From contig CM071598.1 in NCBI GenBank assembly GCA_036435485.1, positions 204,021,148-204,085,147 of the forward strand: a stretch of 64,000 bases of DNA, written 5' to 3'. Made by a program: the position numbers and the translations under genes. This DNA is from Saposhnikovia divaricata (Eukaryota > Streptophyta > Magnoliopsida > Apiales > Apiaceae). The notes under the pieces are model-generated. The model saw only the letters and a program-made list of their open reading frames with translations. It was not told where the DNA came from and searched no databases. This document shows, in pieces, positions 9,116-19,923 of this stretch. Each line of letters starts with the position of its first letter. Position 1 is the stretch's first letter.

Positions 9116-11136
9116 TCTTCTAGAGCAGCCAATCTTCCCGTCAATTTTTGAATGTCTCGAATTGTTTTCGGAGCTTCCATGTCGATTATCGCTCTTATCT
9201 TTTCTGGATTGGCTTCAATGCCTCGAGCGCTCACCATATAACCAAGGAATTTACCGCTGAATACTCCGAACGTGCATTTGTTCGGGTTGATCCGCATGTT
9301 ATTTTTTCTTAGTGTCTCGAAGCATTCTCTCAAATCATCGGCATGATCTCGAAACAAAGATTTTACTATCATGTCGTCCACGTAACATTCCATATTTCTC
9401 CCGATCTAGTTCTTAAAGACATTGTTGATCATCTTCTGAAAGGTGGCCCCCGCGTTCTTCAAGCCGAAAGGCATGATAATGAAAGCATATGTTCCTTTCG
9501 GAGTGATGAATGCTGTTTTAGGGATGTCTTCAGATTTCATGGCGATTTGGTGATATCCTGAGAATGCATCTAGGAAGCTCAGGATTTCATATCCTGATCT
9601 AGCATCAATGAGCTGATCGATGTTGGGAAGTGGATAATGGTCTTTAGGGCAGGCGAGATTGAGATCGGTGTTATCGACGCACATCCTCCATTTGCCATTT
9701 GCTTTTTTGACTACTACCACATTAGCTAACCATTCGGGATATTTGATTTCCTCAATAAAATCTGCTTCCAATAGCTTTTCCACCTCTGTCTGGATCTCCT
9801 TTTGTCTTTCCATGGCGAAATTTCTCTTCTTCTGTTTGACTGGCTTGGCCCCTTCTTTCACATTTAAACTTTGTTGGGCAATGCTCGGATCAAGTCTGGG
9901 CATGTCTTCAGGACCCCAGGCAAATATGTCGTGGTATTCTCGGATCACGGCAATCACTTTTGCTTTCAGATCGTCGTTCGTATCTCTCCTAATACGGATC
10001 ATTCGACCCGAAGTGCCTGCATATAATTCAACCTCCTCGGTTTCCACCGCTGGTTCGGCTATAGGGTTTGAGAGATTGTCCCCAAACTTTTCTAGCTCAA
10101 TTTTCAACGCATGGTGGATGCTTCCGGCCTGATCGTTCATGCGTCTTTTCTTCTTACCTTCATCTTCGGTTTCTTCTTCGAATCTATCTAGATCTTCTAG
10201 CATAATGATCCTGGCTATCTTTTGATCTCCTTTCATTTCGCCGATGCCATGATCGGTAGGGAACTTCAACTTCAAATGGGGTATTGAGGCTATAGCTTGG
10301 AAAGCCGTTAGAGTAGGACGCCCGAGGATGCCATTATATGGGCTATCCACTCGGACAACATATAATTTCACTTGTTTTTCCACAGTGCAGGGAGGCTTAC
10401 CCAATACCAAGGACAATGTGATCGTTCCCTCGATCGGAACTGGTGAGTTACCAAAGCCGTAAAGTGGGGGTTCATTGCAAGACTCCAGCTGTTCTCCTCC
10501 CAGATTCATTTTTTCATAAATCCGGTGATACAAAATGTGGACCGAACTACCACCATCTATCAGTACCTTCCATACCTTATTTTGGCCGATGATCGGATTC
10601 ACTACCAAAGGATCTTCGTGCGGCCAAATGACATCCTCATAATCTTCTTCAGTAAACATTATGGGCAATGGTTGTTTGCTCTGTGTAGTATGTTGATATA
10701 GATTGTAGACTTGACGAGCATACCTCCTTTTGGCCGTTTTGCTACATCGATCCAATATTGTACCCCCTGTGATGGTTCTTACCTCCCCTCTATATTGAGG
10801 GGCTTCATCTCTTTCCCTTTGCCTAGGGTTGTCATCTTCTTCGTTCCGATCTCTGATTTCTTTCGGCCCTGAGTCATTCCTTTTTGGTTCCAAGCTATCC
10901 CTTAAATCTTTAACAAATTGATTTAGGTCACCTGTTTTTACCATTCTCTCTATCAATCTCTTCAGATGAAAACATTCGTCTGTGTTGTGGCCTTTGTCCT
11001 GATGGTAATCACAATATTTATTCCCATTCTTCTTATGATCAGGTACCCTCAGCTTCGCCGGTCTCCAAAAATCAGCCATGCCTTTGATTTCGTTCAGTAT
11101 CTTAGAGATGGGAGTGTTTAGGGGAGTAAACACCAT
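9067..11136 (-). pseudogene. retrotransposon gag 3' part, protease and reverse transcriptase (broken)
   Basis: From the N-terminus: a zinc-knuckle-like CDYHQDKGHNTDEC segment typical of Tat gag, a charged linker, an aspartic protease centred on KVLIDGGSS (DGGS in place of the usual DTGA), and RT with FSGYHQI, MPFGLKNAGATFQ and the catalytic YVDD. A TAG at 9406-9408 interrupts the frame eight codons before YVDD, and a frameshift follows KLTGRLAAL near 9115. RT could therefore not be made without suppression. Confidence 0.9.
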
Positions 11137-11144
11137 GGGATCCT

Positions 11145-12276
11145 TTACTCTCTTTGAATCGCCTCTTCTATCATCCCTTCGGTCACTATCTCGCTTATCA
11201 TCTTACCGGGAATCATCCATCCTTCGGTCATTCTTCCCCTAACTGCCCTTTCTTCGACTGTCTTTAGATAATTCTTTGTATCCATCGATAGACTCCATTT
11301 TTCTCCTGATACTTTCTCCTCAGATATAAATGTCGTTGAGTGACTTCGGGGGAACATCATATAAGGATGACCGAAGCTTTCTTCCTTTAACTGAGTCGAG
11401 GCCAGCAGTTAGAAATCCTGCCGCCTTGACCTTATCCAGGTTGGTCACCATGCCAGCTTCTTCCTTAAAACGGGCTAGGTAATCACCCAATTCTTCATCA
11501 GATCTTTGGCGACAATGAATGAGAGATTCGGTATCCTTCTCTCTCCGACACAGGTGGGAATAATGCCTCAAAAACTTGCTCTTCAATCGATCATAAGAAG
11601 GTATGGATCTAGGCCTCATCGATCGATACCACAGGGAGGCCGAGCCCTTCAAGTAGGTTTTAAACATTTTGCAAAGCATAATATCATCATGACCCATTCC
11701 TGTCATCAAACTTTCATATTTTTCACAATGGTCTTCTGGGTCTCCCTTGCCATTAAATACGGTCATTTTCGGGAACTGACGACCTGGGGGTGGTCTATAT
11801 TGTTCGATCTCTTCAGTTACGATGGGCTCCCGATGCATCCTCTTCTGGTCTCCAAACATACATTTCTCCATTCTTCGAAGCCTATCTTTCCATTGAGAGC
11901 ATGTTTCTTCTTCCTCTGAGTCCAAAGGATCTTGGGACGGGTGTGAGGAATGTGTTTCGGATTCTGAAGACTCCTCCTGATGAGGTCGGGATCTTTTTTC
12001 TCTTCGGCCCCTAGAGACTGTTTTCTGAGGTTCATTCACGGGATCCTCTTCTCTAGTTTGAAGGGCTTCTCGCGCTATCCTTTCTTCCAACTCAACTTCT
12101 TCGCGCCAGAGTTTTATGGCTTCCAATCTTAACTCGTCAGCCTTCTTCTGCAAGGCTCGTCTTTTTGCCTCCTGGGATCCTTCCGCTTCATTGGCTTTTC
12201 CTTTGATATTCTGTAGCCTTATTTCTTCGGAAGTAGTAGTTTCTATATTGAGATTTTCAGAATCATGAGGCAACAT
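11145..12276 (-). pseudogene. retrotransposon gag, 5' part (frameshifted)
   Basis: Starts at the ATG 44 bases downstream of the primer binding site on the minus strand. The 318-codon frame runs from a charged, helical N-terminus (about residues 20-75) through an acidic/serine stretch to a retrotransposon gag domain (FNGKGDPEDHCEKYES, LKGSASLWYRSM, SYDRLKSKFLRHY, ESLIHCRQRSDEELGDYLARF). The frame is lost near 11330, and short pieces in other frames lead on to the zinc-knuckle region, so at least two frameshifts separate gag from protease. Confidence 0.85.
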
Positions 12277-12300
12277 GATTTACAAAAGAAGCTTATACGG

Positions 12301-12317
12301 TCCCACAGACGGCGCCA
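12301..12317 (-). other. primer binding site of the Tat element
   Basis: On the minus strand TGGCGCCGTCTGTGGGA begins two bases inside the LTR edge. The 5' part TGGCGCCGT fits the 3' end of a tRNA with an ACGGCGCCA acceptor stem (tRNA-Asp-like); the rest matches less clearly. Confidence 0.7.
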
Positions 12318-12319
12318 AA

Positions 12320-12761
12320 TGTCAGGGCTTGATTTATGCTTCAAACAAACCTATCCTCGGTATGCCAGGAACAGGTTCGTGTAGCTCCTGCAAAGAGAAG
12401 AATGCGAGGATGTTACCCCCCGATTCACCTCCGGTGTGAGAATCAGTAAAAATGTAGTGTAAACGTAAACGTAAAGCTCATGTAAATCAGTGTATCTCCG
12501 GGTGTGTGATTCTGTTTATCACCTGATAATTGTGTCTATTTATATTATGTCTGTGAATAGTACCATTGACGATCCTCTTGATTCTCAGTTATGGAGGACG
12601 ATAAATGGTAAGGCGTTACACTGGCAACGGTCGGCCGTTTTTACTATCTTCAGCTGGATGATTCGGATGGGTCTGGTCCAATCGCATGATTTTAACGATC
12701 ATGTGCCCAAAGGCTTATTGGATTGGGCCCTCAAAGACTTATAAGATCGGGCCCTCTAACA
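12320..12761 (-). repeat. 5' LTR of the Tat element (442 bp)
   Basis: Bounded by tgtcaggg at 12320 and ctctaaca at 12761, the TGT...ACA inverted termini. A minus-strand TATA-like ATATAAATAG at 12536-12545 is a plausible promoter for the genomic transcript. The right-hand 144 bp match the truncated 3' LTR. Confidence 0.85.
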
Positions 12762-13417
12762 CAATGCAGAAAATTTGAATCCTGGAAATTACTTTTTGGT
12801 TGATTAATTTGAGGAAAATTGTAAAAGATGAAAAACAAAAGGAGGATAATTTCTTTAAAAAGTTATAATTTCTGGAAAATAATTCACTTTTTAGAAGAGT
12901 GGAACGTTTTCTACGTTGAATATTTTCTCACAATTTTTTTAAATTTCTTGCATAATAGTCGAACCATGGAAAATATTTTGTAGAACGAAATTTTCTCAAA
13001 AAATAGTTTTGTTATTCTCCAGGAAACAACGGAGCTAAGACTTCTTTCCATATGATATTTCCTGGAAAAATCATGGTGGTGTGCTACTTGGCACTACATT
13101 GCACCAATTTTTTCCAACAGATATGGAGAAGAGCAAGTATACTAGCTAGCTAGTGCCTAGTTACATAATTATCACAAAAAATTCCAAAAGCAAATCATTT
13201 TCCTTTAGAATTTCTTCAACCATGCTTGCGCGCAACATATATAAGTATATATGTACGTATGCTGTGGACTGTGGTGACTAACGATGCGCATGCATGCTAG
13301 TCATGTGTCAAATGTAAAATATACTGAGCAAACTAGTACGAAATGAAGTGGAGGAAGACTTAGACTGGGATAAGGAAATACAGCAGAACAGTTCACCAAG
13401 TTTCCTAGCTTGTATTT

Positions 13418-13466
<49 letters not shown>

Positions 13467-15420
13467 CTAACCAAAATGAAAAGTGAAAGTAGGTAACAGG
13501 TATTTGGGGTTTGTCAAGGTTGTTATAATAATGGATCAACACTGAAAGGGTGGGGATGGGGGGTAAGGATTGAAGTATTGAAAGTGCAGGGGTACTAGCA
13601 TTGAGTAGTGCAAGTAATTATGTGGAATGTGACTGATGATTTGATATATGCGGTATATGTGTGTATATATGGGGTCTTTCAATGTTCACTGAACCTCTTC
13701 TTCTTATCATTGCTCCTTTTGAAACTCACGATATGATTAAAGCTACCACTCTACCAGCTAGCAAGCTAGCTAGTGCTCGATCCAACCAAAAGATAAAGAA
13801 AGTGTACCATGCGCGTTTCCATATTCATCAAAAGGTGTATATATATTCATGATATTTAAAAATAGAAAACATGTATATTAAATAAAACTATTTTTAATTT
13901 GAATTGTAGAATTGATCGTAGCATATACCCTAATTTTCTTGTTAAAACCCTTATACCGTCCTAAAGTAATAAGTGCTTAATTAGCTTTATTCGTAAAACC
14001 CTAATACTGTCCTAAAGTAGTAGCATACTTAATTAGCTTTATTTTTAATTTTTTTTTTATCAAATTTATGGATACTTATCATTCAATAAATATTGATATA
14101 TATGATAATGCAAACCAAAACCTTGGACGACAAGTGGCTAGCACTTAAATACTATTCTCAACCATTACTTAATTAGCTTTATTTTGATTAAATCAAGATT
14201 GAAAAGTAACATTTGTAAACTGATAAGTACTCATAAGAACCAACACATTTAAAAAAAGATGGTATTTTTAAGAAGGAAACTACTCCATGAAAAGTAACTT
14301 TTGTAAATTGACAAGTACCCAAAAGAATTTATACATTTAAAAAAATATGGTATTTTTAAGAAGGAAACTACTTCACAATAATCGATTGTTATTCATCTAG
14401 CTACTCCTCATAATTTTCTACAAAATAAGAAAAAAAAATCTAAAATTAATATATTAAGAGCGAATAAATGGCATAGTGCCTATATTTACAAAAAAATTCA
14501 ATGTCACACATACAAAAAATTTCAATGTTTACTCTATCAGTCAAAAATTATGACTAAGGTTGTAGAGTAACAATCAATTGATCAAAAAGTAATAATGTTA
14601 CATCTTTAGATTAGCACCAAAAATAAATGCATTACTTTAAATAATACTAAACATATATGTAAAATAGCAAATATTATATTTGTTGTCTAAATATAAATAT
14701 ATATATATACATAGTGCTAAAATTGATACAAATCAGTGGAAATTGGAGAAAAGTAAACAAGTACGTAAATGTTGACAAATAAAATTATGCATTTAGAGAT
14801 TTGATGATTAAAATATAATTGATAAAATTTAAATGTACTTGTAATTATTTCAAACAACGTATTACAGGTTTTACTTTAATATTAAAAATTATTTAATTAT
14901 TTTATAATAAAACAATAAATATTATACGTATTTTTGCACGAGCCTATAATAATGGCTTTGCTATCATTAATCTCATGGCCTTTGAAATTTATATCTGGGA
15001 GCACCCCGTGTTAACCAAAAAAAATTTCCAAAATGATGTGACAATATTGAATGGTTAAAATGGAGAATTTTAATTGATGGGATTCATATCATTCATTATA
15101 GTACTAACAATAAAAGGAATACAATGACATTTGGATAGTTTATAGTACTAACAATAAAAGGAATACAATGACATTTGGAGAGTTTTTGGAAAAATTTGTT
15201 TAATTTCATAGCACTTTTTTTAAACTAATACCTTTGTAATTTGACGGAGTCTTTGAAAATAGGTAGGGCACCTCGATCATTTCATATATACACGAATGCA
15301 ACGATCCTTAAACCCCTAAATGTATCATGTGCAACACAGGATACACACGGATATGCATGTATAAATACAAGGCAACAAAGAAGATGCAAAGACACTTATA
15401 AAAGCACGTTCAACTAGCAC
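12762..15420. other. intergenic, AT-rich, short local duplications, no gene seen
   Basis: No convincing ORF. It contains a (CT)n run at 13422-13461 and several local tandem duplications: taaaaccctaatac-type units near 13940-14045, about 85-bp units at 14200-14375 sharing tggtatttttaagaaggaaactac, and about 45-bp units at 15100-15180 sharing gtactaacaataaaaggaatacaatgacattt. The right part is the upstream region of the Aux/IAA gene. I found no TGTCTC auxin-response core in the last ~500 bases before the start codon. Confidence 0.6.
13422..13461. repeat. (CT)n microsatellite
   Basis: About 40 uninterrupted bases of alternating C and T. Confidence 0.97.
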
Positions 15421-15421
15421 T

Positions 15422-15431
15422 CTATATATAA
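15422..15431 (+). promoter_or_regulatory. TATA box of the Aux/IAA gene
   Basis: ctatatataat lies about 150 bases upstream of the start codon at 15580, a normal distance for a plant TATA box plus a 5' leader of about 120 bases. Confidence 0.5.
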
Positions 15432-15579
15432 TTAAGGTACTTACAGTCTTTCCTCTCCTCGAATGTCATTTTATTACCTTTGAATCACTTCGTACCAAAA
15501 TATCACCTTTTATTCATCTAACAAATATCTCCAAAGCACTTCTTAATTCTTGACCTAAAGCTAGGTAGCAGAGAAAACG

Positions 15580-18337
15580 ATGGAAAGATACATTCAGGAT
15601 AAAAGCCTAGAGCTCAAACTTGCTCCTCCTGGAGAAAACAAACCTCTTATTTCTCTTCATTACATTTCTCCCAAGTCATACAGCAGTTTTAAAAACCAAA
15701 ATTTAACTGCTTCTGGAACGAAAAGGGAATTCCTCGACACGATAATCGAGGAAAAAGGTCAAGACAGAAACTGGTTATCCAATTACATTAGTGAAGAACA
15801 TCCATCAGGATCGGAGAAAAAGGGATATGTAACTCCTCATTCTGGTGCTAATGTTGGTCTTCCTAACAGCTCTAAGAGGTGTGTATATGCAGATTTCTTT
15901 GTTCTCTTCTCCTAATTGTTTGTCATACAAAAAAATTCTTATTACAACAGCCTACATGCGTTTTTAACGATCATCTATATGTTCGCATTTTATGACGTGA
16001 TCGACCGATTCATATCTTCTATAGTAGATAGTAAGAATTTCCCGTACCTACATATCATATATTCAAGAAAGTCTCTTTTATTACTTCCTCCGTTCCTTTT
16101 TAATAGTCGCATTGACTTTTTGCACATATTTTAAGGTGCAAAAAAATCGTACTTCCATATGTTATATTTAAATTTATTTTTTTGAATAAAAATTTAAATG
16201 ATAAACTTTTATTCAAAAAAAGAAATTTTCAAAAATAACATATAGAAGTATGATTTGTTTGCATCTTAAAATACATGCAAAAAGTCAAACCGACTATTAA
16301 AAGGAACAGAGAGAGTATTGTAGTATCTTTTTTTAAAGGTCAATAATTTAAACCTAGCCAGCTCTAAACTATCGTCATTTAAGAAAATTATTATCTCTTT
16401 TATGTATAATCTTAATACTTCACTTGCTATACAATCATCTCATCAATATATAAATGTATGACAAGTAAAAATAGTTGATCAATTATATAAATCATGGTTA
16501 GGCCTGGCAATTCGATCGTTTCTTATATTTTCGTTTTGTGTACTTTCGTATTTCGTGTATGTAATGCCAAATCCAAAACCGACCCGTTAAGGGTTCGTTT
16601 CATTTCGTATTTGTGTACCTTCATTTGGTGTCGTGTTTCGTGTAATTTTTGAAAAAAAATATTTAAATATTAAATTTTACTAGTTGAATCTTAAGTCAAT
16701 ATGTCATAAAGTCATAAAGAATCAAGTGTGCTCAAATCTTGTGAAACTAAAATTTGAAACTATTTTGCATTTATCTTATGTAAAAATTACATATGAAATA
16801 TTATTTTAAAATATGTATTCATATAATTTTAATAAAATTATTTAAATATTTATTTATTTCGTGTATTTTCGTTTCGTGTCGTGTACCAGGGATAAACCCA
16901 AAATCGATACTAAATTTATCTGTGTAATTTCGTATTCGTGTACTTTCGTATTCGTGTATCACAAAGGTCAATCCAAACCCATAATTTTTGTATCGTTTTC
17001 GTGTTGTGTTTTCGTATCGTGTATGAAATTGTCGGCACTAATCATGGTACGTGCAGGATTGATGTACGTCCAATTGTGGGGTGGCCCCCAGTCCGGTCAT
17101 CAAGAAGAAATCTTTCGAGCAGTAATTTTTCTAGCAAGATAGACACAGAGTCATCCAAAAACGTTGGTAAAAAAGGCGAAAAATCTGAAATCATCGAGGA
17201 TAGTTTGTTTGTCAAAGTAAAAATGGATGGAGTTCCTATTGGACGAAAAGTTGATCTCAAATCCTTTACTGATTATGATAATCTTTCCTCTGCTGTGGAT
17301 GAACTCTTTAGAGGACTTCTAGCAGGTACATTTTGCATACTTGCACACTTTAGTAAAATTCTATAATTTGTCTTACCGTGAAATTTTCGTATAGCTAGTA
17401 TTGTTCATAGTGAGCTTTGTTCAGAATACTCATACTACATGTTTTTGATTCTGCGAAAGTTTTTATTGATTCTTTTTTTAACTATATAGCTCAAGCAGAA
17501 ATCTCGAATTCTGAAAAGGAAAAGATGGAGAAGACGAAAATGATAACAGGATTGTTAGATGGAAGGGGTGACTATACTCTTGTGTACGAGGATAGCGAAG
17601 GAGACAGGATGCTTGTTGGTGATGTTCCTTGGGAGTAAGCACCTTTCTCTAGTTCTCACAAACATACTTAAAACACTCGTGCCTGTAAATTTGCCTAGGA
17701 CGGCCCCGAGCAGAACATTGCGACAATAACATCTGTTCTAACTTCTTACAATAATTTCTGCAGTATGTTCTTATCTTCAGCAAAAAGGTTGCACGTGTTG
17801 AAAGAGATCTCATCTTCCTACCTAAGAAAGTAAGTTACTACTCGGACAACCCCTTTTCTCTATTTTCAGATTTCTTTCCGGCCTTCCCGTACGTACAGAA
17901 TGAACACTTCATAACCAACGAAAAAATTATTGAATATTGTTGTATCTAGTCTTGTAGTCCTAGTAGAACTGTAAAAGTCTTTTTACTTTCGTTTGGGCCA
18001 TGGCGGCCACACTATTCTTTTCTCTGTTACGCGAGATGAAGGGTGTATTTAGTCTTATAGTCTAATAAATTTACACTATTCTTTCTCCGCAACAATGGAT
18101 AAAAAACTTAGCTTACTCAGTTATAATACCACTCTCCGCAACAATAGATGAAGGGTTCAAATCCAAGGAGTAGGTGTGTTAATTACTATGTAAACTTTTA
18201 CAATCGATCATTTCGGAGAACACAAGATATATATTTTTGACCAAGCTAATGTATTATCACCTATACTGGCCTATAATCCGTGCTTCGGCTTTCTTAAAAT
18301 TAAATAATTTTTTATTTATATTTTATTAATTATTTAT

Positions 18338-18386
<49 letters not shown>

Positions 18387-19136
18387 CTTGATATAATATT
18401 GGCATAATATATATTATTAAATAATAATCGTTTAATTATATGATATATTATTCGAATTATGACTATATTTTGTCATAATAATATAAATATGAATGGAAGT
18501 ATCGTATATACTTACATTCAAATTTTTGTTGATATTATCATATTCAAATTATGATTCCATAATAATGCATAATGTAATACTCCGTATTTGTTTAAAATAG
18601 AATTTAATATTAATTTGTAATTGTGTGAAATTTTTATTATTTATTATATAGTTTTAGTTTGTTTTCACTTCGTTAATTGTGTGAAATTTTTATTATTTAT
18701 TATATAGTTTTAGTTTGTTTTCACTTCGTTGATTTATAATTTGTTGTAAATTTGTTAATAAATACGTGATATTAAAATTATTAAAAATGATTTTGAAAAT
18801 ATTTAGTTTTCAAGTAATTAAAAGAGTCTAAAAAAGTTGGGTGTAGCTGAAGAATTTTAACTCAAATATAATCAAAAGAGTATGTAAGTGAATATTAATT
18901 GGAGTGTAATTTTGAGAGTTTGTTATTAACTTAAATATGTGGTTTATCTTTTGTAAAATTACATTTTATATGTATTTTAATTTATTATTTCATTTTTGGA
19001 AGGTGTTAGCAAAATTTTTGAAAGGGGTTAACCGACCAACCAATCAATTATACCATGTTTCGCTTATAATAGTATAGTATAGATTTGCCCTCTTGCACCC
19101 TTGATTAATATGTATGTTTCGTTTTGCAGAATCTAG
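15580..19136 (+). CDS. Aux/IAA auxin-responsive transcriptional repressor
   Basis: Coding exons 15580-15878, 17057-17325, 17490-17634, 17764-17829 and 19130-19136 give about 261 codons in one frame. Domain I is an EAR motif near residue 10 (LELKLAPPG), which recruits TOPLESS-type corepressors. Domain II is the degron (VGWPPVR), bound by TIR1/AFB receptors in the presence of auxin. Domains III/IV form the PB1 interaction region (VKVKMDGVPIGRKVDL with its invariant lysine, then YEDSEGDRMLVGDVPWDMF and KRLHVLK). The protein should sit in the nucleus and repress ARF factors until degraded. The last exon adds only the final residue: without that splice, translation stops three bases later at TAA, so the C-terminus is almost the same either way. 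Introns 1 and 4 are swollen by transposons. The subgroup was not assigned. Confidence 0.93.
16085..16315. mobile_element. Stowaway-like MITE in Aux/IAA intron 1
   Basis: The ends cttcctccgttcctttttaatagtcg and its near inverted complement (gactattaaaaggaacagagag) form terminal inverted repeats flanked by TA on both sides (16083-16084, 16316-16317). Further inverted pairs inside (gactttttgcac with atgcaaaaagtc) let the whole ~231-bp element fold into a hairpin. The CTCCGTTCC-type end and TA duplication are typical of Tc1/Mariner-derived Stowaway MITEs. No ORF. Confidence 0.85.
16499..17040. mobile_element. hAT-type non-autonomous element in Aux/IAA intron 1, 8-bp TSD
   Basis: Flanked by identical 8-bp duplications ATCATGGT at 16491-16498 and 17041-17048. 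Imperfect inverted ends TAGGCCTGGCAATTCG (left) and TAGTGCCGACAATTTC (right, read in complement). The interior is rich in cgtgt/ttcgtgt repeats and has no ORF. The 8-bp duplication and ends point to a hAT-derived MITE. Its right edge lies 16 bases from the 3' splice site of intron 1. Confidence 0.85.
18266..19083 (-). mobile_element. non-autonomous Helitron in the last Aux/IAA intron
   Basis: The minus-strand 5' end is TCTATACTATACTATTATAAGCG (right edge 19083, host T at 19084), shared with the elements ending at 59757 and 63291. The left (3') edge has a ccgtgcttcgg hairpin next to CTGG in plus orientation, which reads CCAG instead of the expected CTAG, a one-base decay. The interior holds a (TA)n tract at 18345-18384 and a 55-bp tandem duplication at 18619-18729. 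No coding capacity. Confidence 0.7.
18345..18384. repeat. (TA)n microsatellite
   Basis: About 40 bases of alternating T and A inside the Helitron-like element. Confidence 0.95.
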
Positions 19137-19923
19137 GTACAAGACCGTGTTGGTTTCGTTGTTCATGAATGAAGAGGGACATGTGGATATAATAAGCTAA
19201 AAGATCGCCCAGATTACTGCCTGGCTATGTCCTCCAGTTTAATAAGTGTAACAATTATAGTAATTGATTGTTTCCAATTTTTCCTTCAATGATGAAGCAA
19301 GTTGAGGGAAATACAATAGGTAAAATGTAATGTTTGTGAAGACTATTTTGTTATGGTTTCTGATTTTTGAAAGATTATATAAGTGTGACAAAATTATTGT
19401 AGAAATATGTACCATCCATTCTCGGTTCGGTTTGAGTTGAGTTTGCATAAACCCTGACGGCCTAATGGTATCAAACAGCAATACTGTTATATCTCAACTT
19501 AACTGAATCGGACTCTAAGCATGACCCTGTTTCGTAAAGCCTGCATTACAATAAATCTTCAAGAAAATATACTAGATTTAGAACTGCACAAAGAATGTCC
19601 TGGGGTGAATGTTGATCATGCATGAATACTTAGGTACCCATTTGTAGGTCCAACCAGCCCTAATTACTTGGAAATTTCAATTCGAAATTGCATTTACTAC
19701 TCTAAGCAAGAATAGTTTTGATCTTACAAGCTTGGGGTATGGCTTAAAAGTCATCCTCCTATCCACCTTAATATACGATAGAATAAATCTACTCAAGGTC
19801 AACAGTACTAAACAAAAAGGAATTGAAGTATATTACACTCTTTACAAGGCTGGCTGTTGCATGACGGCAAGTAGCTATTACTTGTTGACTGATATAATGC
19901 CAGGATCACATGAATAATTTACT

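Larger units (their letters stand above)
2085..12761 (-). mobile_element. Tat-type Ty3/gypsy LTR retrotransposon, decayed, with antisense genes
   Basis: Reading on the minus strand the order is 5' LTR (12320-12761), primer binding site (12301-12317), gag, protease, reverse transcriptase, RNase H, second RNase H, integrase, a 4.6-kb non-pol region carrying plus-strand genes, and a truncated 3' LTR (2085-2219). The second RNase H after the usual one, together with extra antisense ORFs, is typical of the Tat/Ogre/Retand lineage. Over about 143 bases the two LTRs differ at 7 positions that I counted, six of them transitions, so the insertion is not very recent. No target-site duplication is visible because the left edge is rearranged. 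Gag-pol is broken by frameshifts and one nonsense codon, so the copy looks non-autonomous. Confidence 0.9.

Noticed and set aside
9659..10132. 157-codon plus-strand frame across the retrotransposon pol
   Set aside because: Shadow of the minus-strand RT/protease coding region; the real antisense genes lie only at 2450-6250.
15000..15579. Search for auxin response elements (TGTCTC/GAGACA) before the Aux/IAA gene
   Set aside because: No core match was seen in the last ~500 bases; more distant or variant sites were not claimed.
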